In this document: one piece after another, positions 12,669 to 25,000 of the stretch
Position numbering within the stretch: position 1 is the first letter of the stretch
How the letters are laid out: the number at the start of each line of letters is the position of its first letter
DNA from: Wolfiporia cocos
Lineage: Eukaryota > Basidiomycota > Agaricomycetes > Polyporales > Phaeolaceae
Assembly (NCBI GenBank): GCA_029448655.1
Contig: JACCLO010000001.1
Span: 3,596,001-3,660,000, forward strand
Length of the DNA: 64,000 nucleotides
Direction of reading: 5' to 3'
Notes under the pieces: model-generated
The model's database searches: none
What the model was told of the DNA's origin: nothing
The model's input: only the letters and a program-made list of their open reading frames with translations
Translations under genes and position numbers: made by a program

Positions 12669-15600
12669 ATGTCCTCAGGACAGGTAGCTGCTACAAATAG
12701 AGTCAGTATTCTGCTCGATTATGTGGTTGCGTAGCTTTCCTCACTATGTTTGTAATTTCCTCGACGTCGTCACGTATAGAAAGCAGCTCTTGAGCAACTT
12801 AGGTTCAAGAAGGTACAGAAGCGACAGAATACCTCTCCAGACGAATCTACGTCGTCTACGCCTTCTAACTGGAGTACACCGCAGCCAATGTTGAGCGAGC
12901 CGCCTTCGCAGTCGCGGGATGCGACGACCACATCGCGGTACTTCCCCGTGCCACCCATGTCTCCGGGCCATGTCCTCGTGCCCAGTTCAAGCCCTCCGCT
13001 TCCCGATAATACACATCGTCCTTCATCGTCAGCGTGGAACTCAGAAAGCCTTGGCGACGGTATTCCGGGCCTAATTCATTCAGAGTCTCGAGCACCACCA
13101 TTTCCGCGACAGCATGTTGACCCTTTGACGCTACCTAGTGGATTCACGACGAGCATCAACGCGTCTCACGCGTCGTTCACGCGTTCTCAGGGCAGAAATG
13201 GTCGAAGGATGCTGGATGGGGACGAGTCGACCGACGGAGAGCCTCCGCGCAAGCGTATCAACAGGGGTGAGTCCTCGACGGACACGCTCGACCTGTTCGG
13301 CGTCCCGGACTCGCCGGATGTACAACGTCCGGGCCAACGCAAGAAAGGCAATGGGGTTGCATCCATGGCCTCCACGTCCTCAGATGAATCTCTCCCTGAC
13401 ATCAAGGACGTAGTGGCTGGTCCCTCCCAATCACGCATTGTCCGCCACACGCGGTCACCCCAGCCACCTCCGTCGAGCGCAGACCGTTCTCAGTCGGACA
13501 TTGACGAAACAAGGTTCACTCGCTTCAAGATTACGCAGCCCATGCATTCCGTGGAGCTCATACGCGCTGCTTGGGATGAAGCATGCGGCTCTGAACCGAG
13601 AGCCTCGAGTCTCTTAAACGACCCCACATGGAAGCCAACCCTCTCTTCGCCTTCCACATCTGTTGCTGAGCCGAAGGTCGAGACGGGACGTGTGAAGGAG
13701 ATCGATGACGCTACCAGGGCTCAGCGTGCAGCGATTCGAGAGAAGGGCAAGAAGTCTATGATTTATCAAGCCCGCACGGCCGTCACGAGCAAGCCTCCTT
13801 CTAAACCAGTGATGCCACGGTCCTCATCATCTCCAGGCGCACCCCCTTTGTCACCTCGCACACCTGACAGTCCGGTCATCGCATACCGGGCGAAACGGCC
13901 GAAGAGGAAGGCGGTTGTCGACTCAGATTCAGAAGCAGAGTCGGTGAACGATTCAGACAGCTCTCTTCCTAGCTATCAGGTGAAGGACGAGTCACGACAT
14001 GAAGTTCGTGCTTTGAAGTACTTCAACACCTCCTCTGCGGAGGCAATCCAGGAGTTGACTGGTGAGATCCGTAGCCACATTGCCTCCGGCCCTTGCTCAC
14101 ATAGGCCCTAGGATGTACCGTTGCGCAGGCTAAGAAGATTATTGAGCTTCGTCCGTTTTCTTCGGTGGATGATTTGAAGTCACGGCTTGGCCAAGGACGT
14201 AAGAAGGCTGGTCCTGCTGGTATCAGTCCGAAGATGTTTGAGGACGCAGCCGCCATCTTTGAAGGATATTGGAAAGTCGACAGTATTCTCGAAAAGTGCG
14301 AGAAGACCGGCACGGAGCTTAAAGCAGAAATCCTGAGCTGGACGAATGGTGACAAGGCTGAGGGCACGAGCTCTGACCGCAGCACCCCGCTCCCTTCTGA
14401 CCCCAATGCGGGAGCCCTGAGCCTCACCAGTCAGGCAGTTCGTGCCGACGGGAAGCCAAGTTACTATCTGACCTCTCAGCCTGCCCTTCTGAAAGAAGGT
14501 GTGGAGCTCAAGGACTATCAGATGGTCGGCGTCAACTGGCTCAACCTCCTGTATCGTAAGAGGCTGAGCTGTATTCTGGCGGACGAGATGGGTGCGTATG
14601 TGCGAGCAATGCCCATGACATTCACCGACCACTTTCGTGTGACAGGCTTGGGCAAGACCATACAGGTAATAAGCTTCTTCGCTCATCTGAAAGAGCAGGG
14701 ACGCAGAGGACCTCACCTCATCGTCGTACCGTGCGTTCAAGCTTCTACCCTCATCAGACACAGATTCTGACGCTCACATTCAGCTCCTCTACCATCGAAA
14801 ATTGGTGTCGAGAATTCGAGAAATTTGCCCCAAGTGTTCATGTAAGGGCATACTACGCAGACAAAGAGGCCCGTAGCCAGTTACGCGAGGACTTGTGGAA
14901 TGACCAGCCTGGTCGGGATAGTGCAGACGGATGGGACGTATTGGTTACAACGTACAACCTTGCCCAAGGTGACGAGAAGGACCGGAAGTTCTTTAGGAAG
15001 ATTGCTTGGGATGTACGCTTGCAAAGACGTCCATGCTAAGTGATCTAACTAACATATTTTTTAGACCTGTGTGTTCGATGAAGGACATGTCTTAAAGAAC
15101 TTCCAGTCTCAACGCTATCAGACATTATTACGATACGAATCGCGGTGGCGGCTGCTCCTTACGGGCACTCCTCTTCAGAACAACCTGCAAGAGCTCGTGG
15201 TATGTGTTGAGCATAAGCTCAAGTAAGAGCGAAGCGGTTACTGACGAATCCGTCTAGTCCTTGATGAACTTCATTCTACCCCAACAGTTTGCGAACGACA
15301 TCGATTCTCTTCGCGCTGTCTTCAAGACCAAGGGCGATTCGAAAGTCACATTGCTTGCCCAAGAGCGTGTCTCACGGGCGAAGAAAATGATGACGCCCTT
15401 TGTCCTCCGACGTCGGAAAGACCAGGTATGGTGAAGACATATCAATACATGGCCGCTGTGCCTCAGACGCCGTTATTTCAGGTGCTGAAGGATCTGCCCA
15501 AGAAGACCGAGCGCATCGAGTGGTGCGACATGACTTCGTTGCAGAAGACCATCTACCACGATGCGCTGCAGCGTTCGAGAAAGACGGTGATGGACCTGGA

Positions 15601-16728
15601 GAACCCGGGGGCCGAATTGGCAGAGCCTGCGACGAACACTCGAGGCAAGGCCAAGAAGCCGCGCGGTAACACGCGTCCGAAGGACAAGATGTATCTCGAG
15701 AACAGCTCGAATGTGCTGATGGATCTTCGCAAGGCTGCCTCACATCCTATGCTCTTCCGGAGACGGTTCACCGACTCAATTCTCAACTCGATCACGAAGC
15801 TTCTGCTGAAGGAGCCCGACTTCAAGAAACGGGGAGCGATCTTCCAGTACGTGAAGGAGGACATGGAGGTGATGACGGATGCAGAATTGCAGCTTTTCTG
15901 CGCCACGTACAAGGTCTGATTCATTATCATTCCCTGCGTATCTGACTGTGCTCACCCTGAGATGTAGTCAACGCGGAAGTTCCTACAGGAAGACGACTGT
16001 TATCTCCAAGCAGGGAAGGTCAAGGTGCTGCTCCAGCTACTGGAGAGATACAAAGGGGAGGGACGGCGGGTATTGATATTCTCTCAGGTACATTCAATTA
16101 GCGTTTGTGGTGCGGGCTGCGCTGATCGTGTATCGCAGTTCACCCAAATTCTGGATATTCTGCAGAAGGTGCTCGACAGGCAGAGCATCAAATACCTGGT
16201 GCTTACAGGCTCAACTCCCGTCGATGCCCGGCAAATCCTTGTGGACGAGTTCACGGACGACGAATCCATACCCGTGTTCCTCCTATCAACCAAGGCGGGC
16301 GGAATGGGCATTAACCTCACCGCGGCGAGCGTTGTCATCATGTCGGTCAAAGATTCCCATCATATCGTTCAATCTCTAATAAACCTGTCTTCCGCAGGTT
16401 CGATCAGGATTTCAACCCCCATAATGACAAACAGGCTCAAGACCGTGCCTATCGGATAGGCCAGAAGCAGGACGTGGACGTGGTCAAGCTGATAACCAAA
16501 GGCTCGATCGAGGAGGACATGCTTGCGCTCGGGCAGACGAAGCTGGCGCTGGACGAGGCGGTCGCAGGAGAGGACGGAGAGGAGCAGGTAGAGAGGGAGA
16601 TGAAGACCTCGCTGATGAACGTGGTCAGGAAGAAGCTGCAGGAGGCGCCGGAGGACATGGAGCAGCCCGCAGCCGATAGCGAGCCGATGGATATGAGCAG
16701 TCCGCTGAGCGAGGTGGACGATAGCTGA
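12669..16728 (+). CDS. FUN30: SNF2-family chromatin remodeller, Fun30/SMARCAD1 type
   Basis: An ATP-dependent nucleosome remodeller; relatives promote DNA-end resection and heterochromatin maintenance. The N-terminal ~400 residues are disordered and Ser/Pro-rich. A conserved segment follows, [19 protein letters not shown], of helix-hairpin-helix type, recovered by splicing at 14101-14112. The helicase core shows motif I ADEMGLGKTIQ (split by an intron), motif II DEGH as in Fun30 rather than [23 protein letters not shown], then [11 protein letters not shown] and [15 protein letters not shown] in lobe 2. It ends in an acidic tail ([10 protein letters not shown]). I place the start at 12669: a five-codon exon MSSGQ joins across a 135-base intron (12684-12818) to [10 protein letters not shown] and stays in frame. 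An alternative start is the methionine at 12888. All helicase motifs are intact. Confidence 0.93.
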
Positions 16729-16904
16729 TGAGATCATTGAGGCGGACTTGGTTTGCATGAGGGATTGAAGTTCGACTGCTGCTATATCTGTATTCATCAC
16801 TATTATTGTATTATCCTGGAACGCCTTGTCCACAATCTCGAACGATGGAACATTTTCAGATGGTTTGCATGCAAATGGACGCAGTAAAGTGGGTATCAGC
16901 ATAT

Positions 16905-17656
16905 TCACTCGAATACAGTAAGGCTCTTGACCATTCTGTCCGTACTGGTGCGGAAATACTCATTGTCTATCCCCTGCTCCCGCGAATCCATGGCGATCAA
17001 CGGGTTCCGCACGACGTATTCCAGGAACGGTCCGGAGTAAATCTGGCGCAGCACGAAGCGCAGCGAGTCGACGTTCGGGTCGCTCAGCATCACGAACTTG
17101 TACCCCGAGAGCGTCTCGTACAGGTGCAACTTGTACGTCGACGTGCGATAGTGAACGAACTGCTCGTCCCTGCAGGAGCATAGCATGAGTACGTCGGTCG
17201 CACCAGCACAGAGCCCACCGCGCGTACCTCCCGGAGAGCTTCTTGATCAAGTTGCGCAGCGAGAGCACGACGCCGTACACGAGCTTCGCCTCCTCGTCGA
17301 ACGAGAGGCCGGTGCTGTTCGTGGGCGGCTGCGCGAACTGGCTCTGCGTCGGGAGCGGCGTGCGCGGCATGTCCTCGTTCACCGCGATGAGCACGCCCGA
17401 GGCGGAGGCGAGCGTGTTGCGCGCGCTGTTTGGGTTGTTCGCGTTGTCGGACGCGGGCTCCTCTGCGCGCGGATAGACGGCGGCCGACACGCCGGGAAGG
17501 AGGCCACCCTCGACTGCGACTTTGGGCCGCTTCGTGCGGTGCCAGTCCTGGTAGTACACGCAGTTGCAGTGACTGCGAGGACGTGGATTTGAGATGGAAT
17601 CACGAACTTGACAGTCCCGCTTACCGGTCGTAAATGTACAAGCTGAATATCGTCAT
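16905..17656 (-). CDS. BET5: TRAPP complex subunit Bet5/TRAPPC1
   Basis: A core longin-fold subunit of TRAPP, the tethering complex and Ypt1/Rab1 exchange factor of ER-Golgi traffic. Exon 1 (17625-17656) encodes MTIFSLYIYDR. Exon 2 (17228-17572) continues HCNCVYYQDWHRTKR, the family's FDR..C.YY..WHR signature. Exon 3 (16905-17169) gives the conserved block FVHYRTSTYKLHLYETLSGYK and the C-terminal longin part. The exon sum is 642 bases (213 residues), against about 145-160 in animals and yeast. The extra length is an insertion of about 65 residues after the first strands, rich in Ala, Asn and Pro, likely a surface loop. It is convergent with the Fun30 gene; the two stops are 176 bases apart. 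Confidence 0.93.
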
Positions 17657-18290
17657 GTCTGTGATCCCGAATCTGGTATGTCTGCGTAGGTCCTCGGAAG
17701 CAGATTCGCTTTGAACGGTCAGACGGGGGCGGGGAGCTGAAAGTGCTTCAAAGAATGTGGCATCAGTCTTAGGACTCGTAACTACCGCGCTCACCGATGT
17801 TTCAGCACTTGTGCATAACATGAACATTTCATCCAATTCAGTCGAGCAAACACATTTCGGTCGAACATCCACATACGTTTTATCAATACCTCACGCGTTC
17901 AGTATCCGAGCTGGCGGTGCGTCTAAAGTGGGAGGAGCGCTGAGACGATCGAAGTCGGCACGATCGAGCATCACAGGAACTTCGATCGCGTCTTCCAAAT
18001 GCAGGCGCCACATACGCAGCCTGCAGGGGCCTTCGAGATTGCACGGCCAAGCATTCCAACGGTGTGGGGCAGGAGAGAGAAATGAATTCGCAAAACGTCA
18101 AGTTTTACATGTACAAACACCGGAACGCGGCGAAAGACACATCGAGAACAAGTAACAAACAAAGACAGTCCATCAGCCGACCACAGGCCAGACGAAAGCA
18201 GCGCGCACAGCGTATGGTACACATCGTACACGACCACACGTACAGCTTCCGTCCAGTCCACGGATTGTACGCAGGTGAAGCACAGAAAGC
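17657..18290. other. Intergenic spacer
   Basis: About 630 bases between the Bet5 start and the stop of the next minus-strand gene. It contains the Bet5 promoter and the downstream gene's terminator region. No coding or RNA feature was recognised. Confidence 0.5.
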
Positions 18291-19402
18291 TTATACGGGC
18301 ACGTCGTCGTACCCGCGCTTCTCGTCCTCAGGCACGTAGATACCCGGCGGCGGGCCCGAGTAGTCGGGGACCTTCTCGTCGAACTGGTTGTACAGCGGCA
18401 CACCCTGACTCGCGATGAACGGTGGCGCTTGGCCAATCCCGTATGCCGCTGCGGCGGGGTCGGACGGGCCGTTGACGACGTACTGTGGCACGGTTGTGGG
18501 TGTGAGTACGGAAAAGCAGAAGGAGAACAAAGAGACTGACTGCTGGGAGTTGTGCGCCGGGCTGGAAGGAGGTGGGGACCGGCGCGCCTGGGATCGTGAT
18601 GTTCAGGACCTGCGCAACCGTTAGCAGTGTGGCGTGATGGGGGAATATGTGGCACGCACGATCACGTTGCCGCCGATGGAAGGCATTGAGATGCGGTACG
18701 TCGGAAGCTCGACATTCGGCCGCACTGCGCGGTCCTCCTTCTCGAAGCGCTGCAGCATCTTGTTCACCTGCGACTTGCCCTGTGTGCCGCGCAGATCGTC
18801 AGAGTCGCGCATCACGGGAAGGGGGGACGAAAGATAACGCACGCGGAGCTTCCAGAGGAACATGGGGACCCACATGAGGAGCAGGACGGCGAAGAAGGAC
18901 GCGAAGCTGATCCCGCGCGCCTTCCAGACACGCCCATTGTCGTCCCAGCCATACGGCCAGTAGTCGAACCCGTCCTTGACGTCGCTCTGGTACGGGAGCA
19001 TGTGCAGCGCGACGTAGAACGCCGCGATCGGCACAGAAAGTGTGGCACTGCGTGCAATCCAATTAGCGGAGTGCAGTATAGATATGGAATATGGAAGGCG
19101 CACATGAATGTGATGATACCCCAGACCGTGTCGAAACGGGGAGTGCAGTAGCGCGAGCCCTTGCGGACGACGGCGCGCAGCCGAGCTTGCCATGCTGCAG
19201 CAGAAATCTGTGCGGGCAGCGATTAGCTGCAAGTCGGCTATCCCACACGAGGCGCCACTCACGTAGCTCTGCAGCTGGTAGGGAACCAAATCCGGCGGGG
19301 CATCATCAACCGGCAGACGCTGCAGAAGCTTGAGGATCAGCACTTCATTTGCGCAGACATCGGGCCTCGGACGCCGCGTACCAGCTGGATTGTGTTAGCC
19401 AT
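18291..19402 (-). CDS. Uncharacterised two-pass membrane protein
   Basis: I do not recognise the family. The proposed start MANTIQL is joined across an intron ending TTCTGCAG to RLPVDDAPPDLVPYQLQSY. Next come WQARLRAVVRKGSRYC and TPRFDTVWGIITFI, leading into a first membrane helix (ATLSVPIAAFYVALHML). A polar lumenal-type loop follows (DVKDGFDYWPYGWDDNGRVW), then a second helix (FASFFAVLLLMWVPMFLWKL). The cytosolic-type tail includes KSQVNKMLQRFEKEDRAVRPN, GGNVIVVLNITIPG and a Pro-rich end, DYSGPPPGIYVPEDEK. Five GT-AG joins keep one frame, which supports a real gene. The coding quality is high (strong third-position G/C), so it is probably conserved among related fungi, but its function is unknown. 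Confidence 0.65.
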
Positions 19403-20144
19403 TGTGTCTGGAATGATGGGTCTGGACTCGGGAATGTGGGCTACTGCGGGTGCGGACTCGTCTCGCGAGCCGGTGGCGACTGAGTTGGACAGTGAAGAAA
19501 GGGAAAGTAGATACAGGAAAAGTCGAACCGGTCGACGCTGGTGAAAGAATTGACAACGGTCCTGCCTGAGGACGAGCGGAGGGCGAGGGAGGGTTTATGA
19601 ACTCGAGCGGCTGAGTGGAATAATCACGCAGTCGAGTGCACTGCCCGCGTCTGTTGTCTTGACACCCCGCAGCTGGCGACCTCGTTCAGAGATCGGATCT
19701 GCCGTTCCCCACATCATAGTAATATGAACAGCAGCGGATCCTTCTCTACGCAGAAAATGTGCGTTTACTGCGCCTTTGCTCGAGCTCAACGTCTCGTGTT
19801 TTTCGAGGTCGAGCGCATGAATAACATGTTGCTCTTCGCCACATCAACGAATATCTGCCCACGATTGATGATCACCATCTAGGACAGTCGAAACCTGTGC
19901 TCGTATCGAGCGTAGTGCGGATACTTGGAGTCGGTATGGCTGTTTCAGATGCGAGCATCACGCAATACGTGTAGATTGGACTGTGCGATGGCAAAACCCA
20001 GCCAATGGCAAGCATTGGAGGAGGCCGGATCAATACCAGCAAGTCCCCGGGATCGCCGTATCCGTCCGCACACTGGGTACTTCAAAATTAGGACAACATC
20101 CCATAGTACGAGTGCGCGCGGGCTCTGCGCCCGAGCAGACACTT
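19403..20144. other. Intergenic spacer
   Basis: About 740 bases upstream of the membrane-protein gene and downstream of the Rmt2 stop. It serves as promoter for the former. No coding feature was recognised; the short open frames lack motifs. Confidence 0.5.
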
Positions 20145-21656
20145 TCACGCGATGGTCAGCATCTTGCCCATGGGCAGGCGGTACAGCCGTTGCGCAAAGT
20201 ACTCTCTCGTCTCGCCCCACCGCTGCTCGCTGCCCTCGGACACGTCGACATCACTCCACTCGATGTCGATCCCAACGTCGGCCAGGTGCAGCTCCGAAAC
20301 GTGCGTGTACACGTCGTAAAAGAGCGCGTCTGCGGATCGAACAGCTGCGTTAGCGGCGCAGATCGATCGGGGAAAGAGCAAACGGGTGCATACTCGTCGC
20401 GCCGAGGCCGTTGAAGAAGCTGAATCTGGACTCGGGGCCCTCAAGCAGATCGGGGACGTGCTCGAAGAATTGTCGGAGATCTGCGCGCACGGCGATTTCA
20501 GTTTATATACGTGTGTTTTGCGCGGGTGGTACATGTGGGTGCTCACCTTTGTAGTCCTCAGAGAAGGTGTCGGTGTAGACGACGTCGAAGCCACCTGCGG
20601 CGAGCAGCTCGTCGTCCTCTATGATATCCTGCCACTTTCCCTCGAGGATCTTGACGCCCTTCTTGTCGTACCAGCCCAGCTCGCGCATGTGCTGCAGCAC
20701 GTCCGGGTGCGCCTCGATGATGACGTGCAGTGAGGGCGGTGTGGGCAACGCTTGGAACAGGCTATCGATCTGCACGTGCTGTGAGCCGGGAGCACCGAAG
20801 TGCAGGTCGTGTGACGTACGATACCAAGTCCGAACCCGACGTTGAGCACCTTGAGGCCGTCGTCGAGGTTCTCGTGGTCGGTACACAGCTTGCGCACCGT
20901 TTCCTGCACTTGGCACTAGCTTACTCGGTTGGGGCGTTCCCGTCGGGACGAGGGTGGTGCACTCACTGATCCCGCGCTCCCAGCCCATCATTACGCCAAC
21001 TTCCTCGTCGTCGTCGACCTTAACGAGGCAGATCTCCTGTCCGTGCTCGTCCGTGGTGTAGTGCAGGCGGGAGGACAGGAACGCATCTGTGGAGCCCGCC
21101 GGGGTTGTGTCCGTAGCTTTGAGGACGAGCGACAGCGAGGAGTCTGCGGGAGGAGCCTTCGACGACAGTAGAGACAGCAGTAGCTCTATGGTGCGTGTGT
21201 AAGGCTACAATGAACACGGAAGGGATGCATGTGCGACCTACCCGAGCGAATTCCGGCGTCGCGTATAATGGTATAGCATGCCTCATTGTTCAGCGACAGC
21301 GCAATGTCCCCAGCAGTGTTACGCAGATTGTCAACTGTGCAGGCACATCCTTGAGTCCAACCCAGTCGTCTTGACAGGAGCTCCGGGCACTCACCAGCGT
21401 TCCATACCGCGCCTTCCTCGATGAGCTTCTTGACCCGCTCTGCATCCTCCACATACGCAGCGGCATGCAGCGGCGAGGTGCCATCGTCATTCTGGAACCA
21501 GACTGGCGCGCCGTCTGCGATGAGCTTGTCGATGGCCTCGTCCGGGACGCGTTCTAGGATCGCAGAGACGAGGGCCTCGCCCAGGCTGACGAGCAGCTCA
21601 ACGTCGCCTTCAAGCTCGGGACCCTCGTCGTCGTCCCGTCGCGCGGACTTGTCCAT
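20145..21656 (-). CDS. RMT2: Protein arginine N(delta)-methyltransferase Rmt2
   Basis: A type IV arginine methyltransferase; in yeast the enzyme modifies the delta nitrogen of arginine in ribosomal protein Rpl12. The N-terminal part holds ankyrin repeats (DGTSPLHAAAYVEDAERVKK; TAGDIALSLNNEACYTIIRDAGI). A linker follows with the family signature TDEHGQEICLV and EVGVMMGWERGI. The methyltransferase domain shows motif I LKVLNVGFGLGIIDS (completed by splicing), EAHPDVLQHM, GKWQDII, VVYTDTFSEDY and FSFFNGLGATN, and ends ADVGIDIEWSDVDV. I take the start as MDKSARRDDDEG at 21656; an in-frame codon further upstream would add a non-conserved, basic extension. About seven exons. All motifs are intact and in the usual order. 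Confidence 0.93.
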
Positions 21657-22038
21657 GTGTTTTGATTCTGGGGAAAGCAGGCAGCTGCTGAATCCGAAAT
21701 GAATCCGAAGTTTTCTGGCTGTCGCGGTCACGTGGTACGCGTTCACTCATCACGCGTTCAGGCGACACGCCGCATGTAGCAGGTAGCCTGGAGCCTTCTT
21801 GTCGACCACTTATCGACAGACTCATCCAGCTAAGTCGAGGTGTGAAACCGACGTGGGAGCTGTCCGTGTATCTTTCGGACCTGCTTGCGGGTGCATCTCA
21901 TACTGGCAATTCCAGCACGAAAATAATGAGACGATACAAAATATCCTACATACATCTCACCAGTGGAGTGCATGGTATATTTCTGCCGGGAGTATGGGAG
22001 CACCTAAATCGCAAGCGGCCGTCATCTGACTGAACGCG
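21657..22038. other. Intergenic spacer
   Basis: About 380 bases between the Rmt2 start and the stop of the first amidohydrolase, both on the minus strand. Nothing else was recognised. Confidence 0.5.
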
Positions 22039-25000
22039 TCAGAACGTATCCACTGTGCCTCTTCGTGCAGATATCACGGCAACTACTTTGCCCTCAAATC
22101 CAAGCAGATCACCGCCTGATGTCGCAACGAGATCCTCCTCACCGGCCCGGACATCCAGCCCAAGCAGAGTCTCAATGTTTGATGACGCGAGAGCAAACGC
22201 CGAGGCCTTGTCCAAGAAATGAGAAGCATCCAATAGTGCCTATGCACAAACAATGTGAGCTTCAATGTTTGGTGGCGGAGGATTCAGTGACTTGCCCATG
22301 CAGCGTCAAATCGCAGGTTGCGCACGGCCCATGTGCTCATGTCACTGGCAGCGTTGACACCCTGGGGCCCCAAGCCAAGCGTGACATTGTGGCTCAGAAG
22401 TTTCGTGAGTGCGCTCTCCGGGGTCAGAGGCGGTCCAGGGAGGCTAACGTGGACAACCCCAAATCAGTTTTAAACACTAAGTAGTTGAGGGTACAACCCA
22501 CATGCGTCTTCGATCCCAGTCGAATGGCTGATGAGCGGTCCGCGGTGAGCGGTGAGACAACGCACGTGTACAGGGATCAGGTACCCACATATGACCGCGC
22601 GGGACTCAGAATGACGCCGATGTTGGCTTCAGCAAGCTCTGCAGCGAGAAGATGAGCTTCTGCAGCGCCAGCGATTGTGAGCCGCAGCGTGCGACCCGTC
22701 TGTGCTTCTACTTCCTTCTTCAGCCGGATCAATGTGGCGATAAGATCTGCGCTATCCACATCCACGACTAGTGGTATCTCGCCCTGCAAACGCGCCGTCG
22801 GATCTCGCACATGCGCATCGCACAGGGTACCGAGCGCGAGCCACTCACATTCACCACCTTCTCGAACCAGAACCCTCGCTTCCCAAACTCTTCCAAGGGC
22901 AGTAACAATTGCCGCAGGACCCCGACTTCAGTACTGACGCTCGCCTTTGTGCCGTGCGCCAGGGAGACGTGCAGCGCAGTCACCTCCTGCACAAGCGCGC
23001 CCTCTTCGAGCTTGTGCGCCGATCCCAAGGAGAACGCAGCGCTCAGTCCACCCAAAAACGATGTATGAAACGGGGCCGTGATCCCCACCGTCACCCCATG
23101 GCGGTACGCAAGCCTGCACAAAATCACGTTCAGGGCCCTGTGACAGGTAACGGGCAGCGACTTACAGCGCGTCGCGGGTCCCGAACATCAGTCCGTCTGC
23201 TGCATGCGGGACGTACGCTGCTCCGCCGGCGATCGCAGGTACGTCCGCCGCGAGCGGATCGAGCGCCACGCCGTCGGTGGTCGACACCTCCATCGCAATC
23301 TCCTGCAGACCGAGGTTCGAGCCGAACGAGACCAGCCCAGGCTGCAGCGCTCCGCCGTGGAGGTCGACCTCCACCGTGTCCCTCCGCGCTCGGTGTGGCC
23401 CACAATTGGCGCCGACGCAGACAATCTTGCCGCGCTCGACTACGACGTCCGGGTGCTGTAACGGATGCAGACCCTCGCGGTCAGGTACCAGGTCGACGAT
23501 ATTGCGTCCATCGGGCGCTTTGACCCAGACGTGGGCTACGTTCCTGAATACGAGTATGCCCTCTGACAGCCCGGAGGACCTGGGTTGGAGCGGCGGCAGC
23601 CCGTCGAACGCGAGCGCTGCAGCAGCCTCCGCGTCGAAGTCAGGCGTCACTGGCGCGCGCTGATGCGACGCGGGCTTCTCGGGCAAAGTGTACGCTGGGC
23701 TGATCTGTGGGATGCCGTCAATGATGACTTGCGTGGGTGTCGCGCCAAGCGACAGCGGATGGCTGTCCCATACGACGACGTCTGTGAGGTCAGCCCATGT
23801 CAGCACGTTTGGGATTGCTTGCTAAGGTCTCGTCTGACGAACCGGCGTCGTAACCTGACAAAGCACGAATTAGCGCTGTCGGTGCTGCAAGTGCATATCA
23901 ACAAATGACGCGTACCCTCCCTGAGGAATCCGATCCGGTGGTCTAACCCGAGAACAGTCGCGGGCGTGCTGATCACCGACGCGAGCGCGATATTCTCCGA
24001 AAGGCCATAGTAGTGTGCCTGGGCGGCTTCGTTGATGAGAAACCGCGACATGATCGCGGGGTGGTCCGACTGTGGCGCCCCATGACAGTTCTAGATTCGA
24101 TTTATTGAATAAAAATACGGCGCTGACCTTCATGATGACGGGTATGTCATTGTCTTCGAGAATGCGTGGCGCAAACTCGGAATGCCTGTAGGCCTCCCGT
24201 TTGTACCTGTATTGATGTGAATAACCGCTCGTCCCACCCGGACGCGCTCAGAAAACATCCGGTGCACGATGTCCTTACCTGGAAAATGCAGCAAACATCG
24301 CGATAGCAGGAGGATGTTCTGCTTAGGCGGATACGAGGCACGTTTAGTGCGCTTGATCGAGCTGCTTTCGGGATCCAAAAAGGGAGCGCGTACCGTATGC
24401 ATTCTTGATGACTTCTGGGACCAGGTATGCTTCGTGCGCGTGGTGGAACGCCGCGACGGGGAACTCGAACTCGTTGGACAGCTATCAAGCGCACGGCTGT
24501 TGAGGATTGATGATCATCATATCTGCCATTCTGAATATACACACCCGCACGAAATCATCGAAGTCCACAGCTTCGTAGCAATGGGTGTGCACCTATTCGC
24601 ATCACACAGATGATCAACATCTGTCCACACCGTCTGCTCGGAGGTAAACAAACCTTGACTCTGCCGCGCAGGACATCGACGAGCGCTTCCCACTGCAGCT
24701 CCTCTGGGAACGATTTTTCCGCGAGCGCGCGCCAGTCGCCTGCTTCCGCCAGCGCGCAATACTCGTCCTGCGCAAACTTGATCTCCCGCGCCTTGTTATA
24801 TCTGAATAGGTACAGAATTAGCGATTTTTTGATTATGGCGCACAATAGGAGACATTTACGCTTGGCGATACGCCCAGGTGGTGTCCATGCGCGTGCCGTC
24901 ATACACCCGCGCTGCGGAAGTGGCGGCATGAGTTCACCGTGGCGCGGTTTGCATCACGGCGGATGCGATGCCAGTGATGCGATATGGACCATCGATAACT

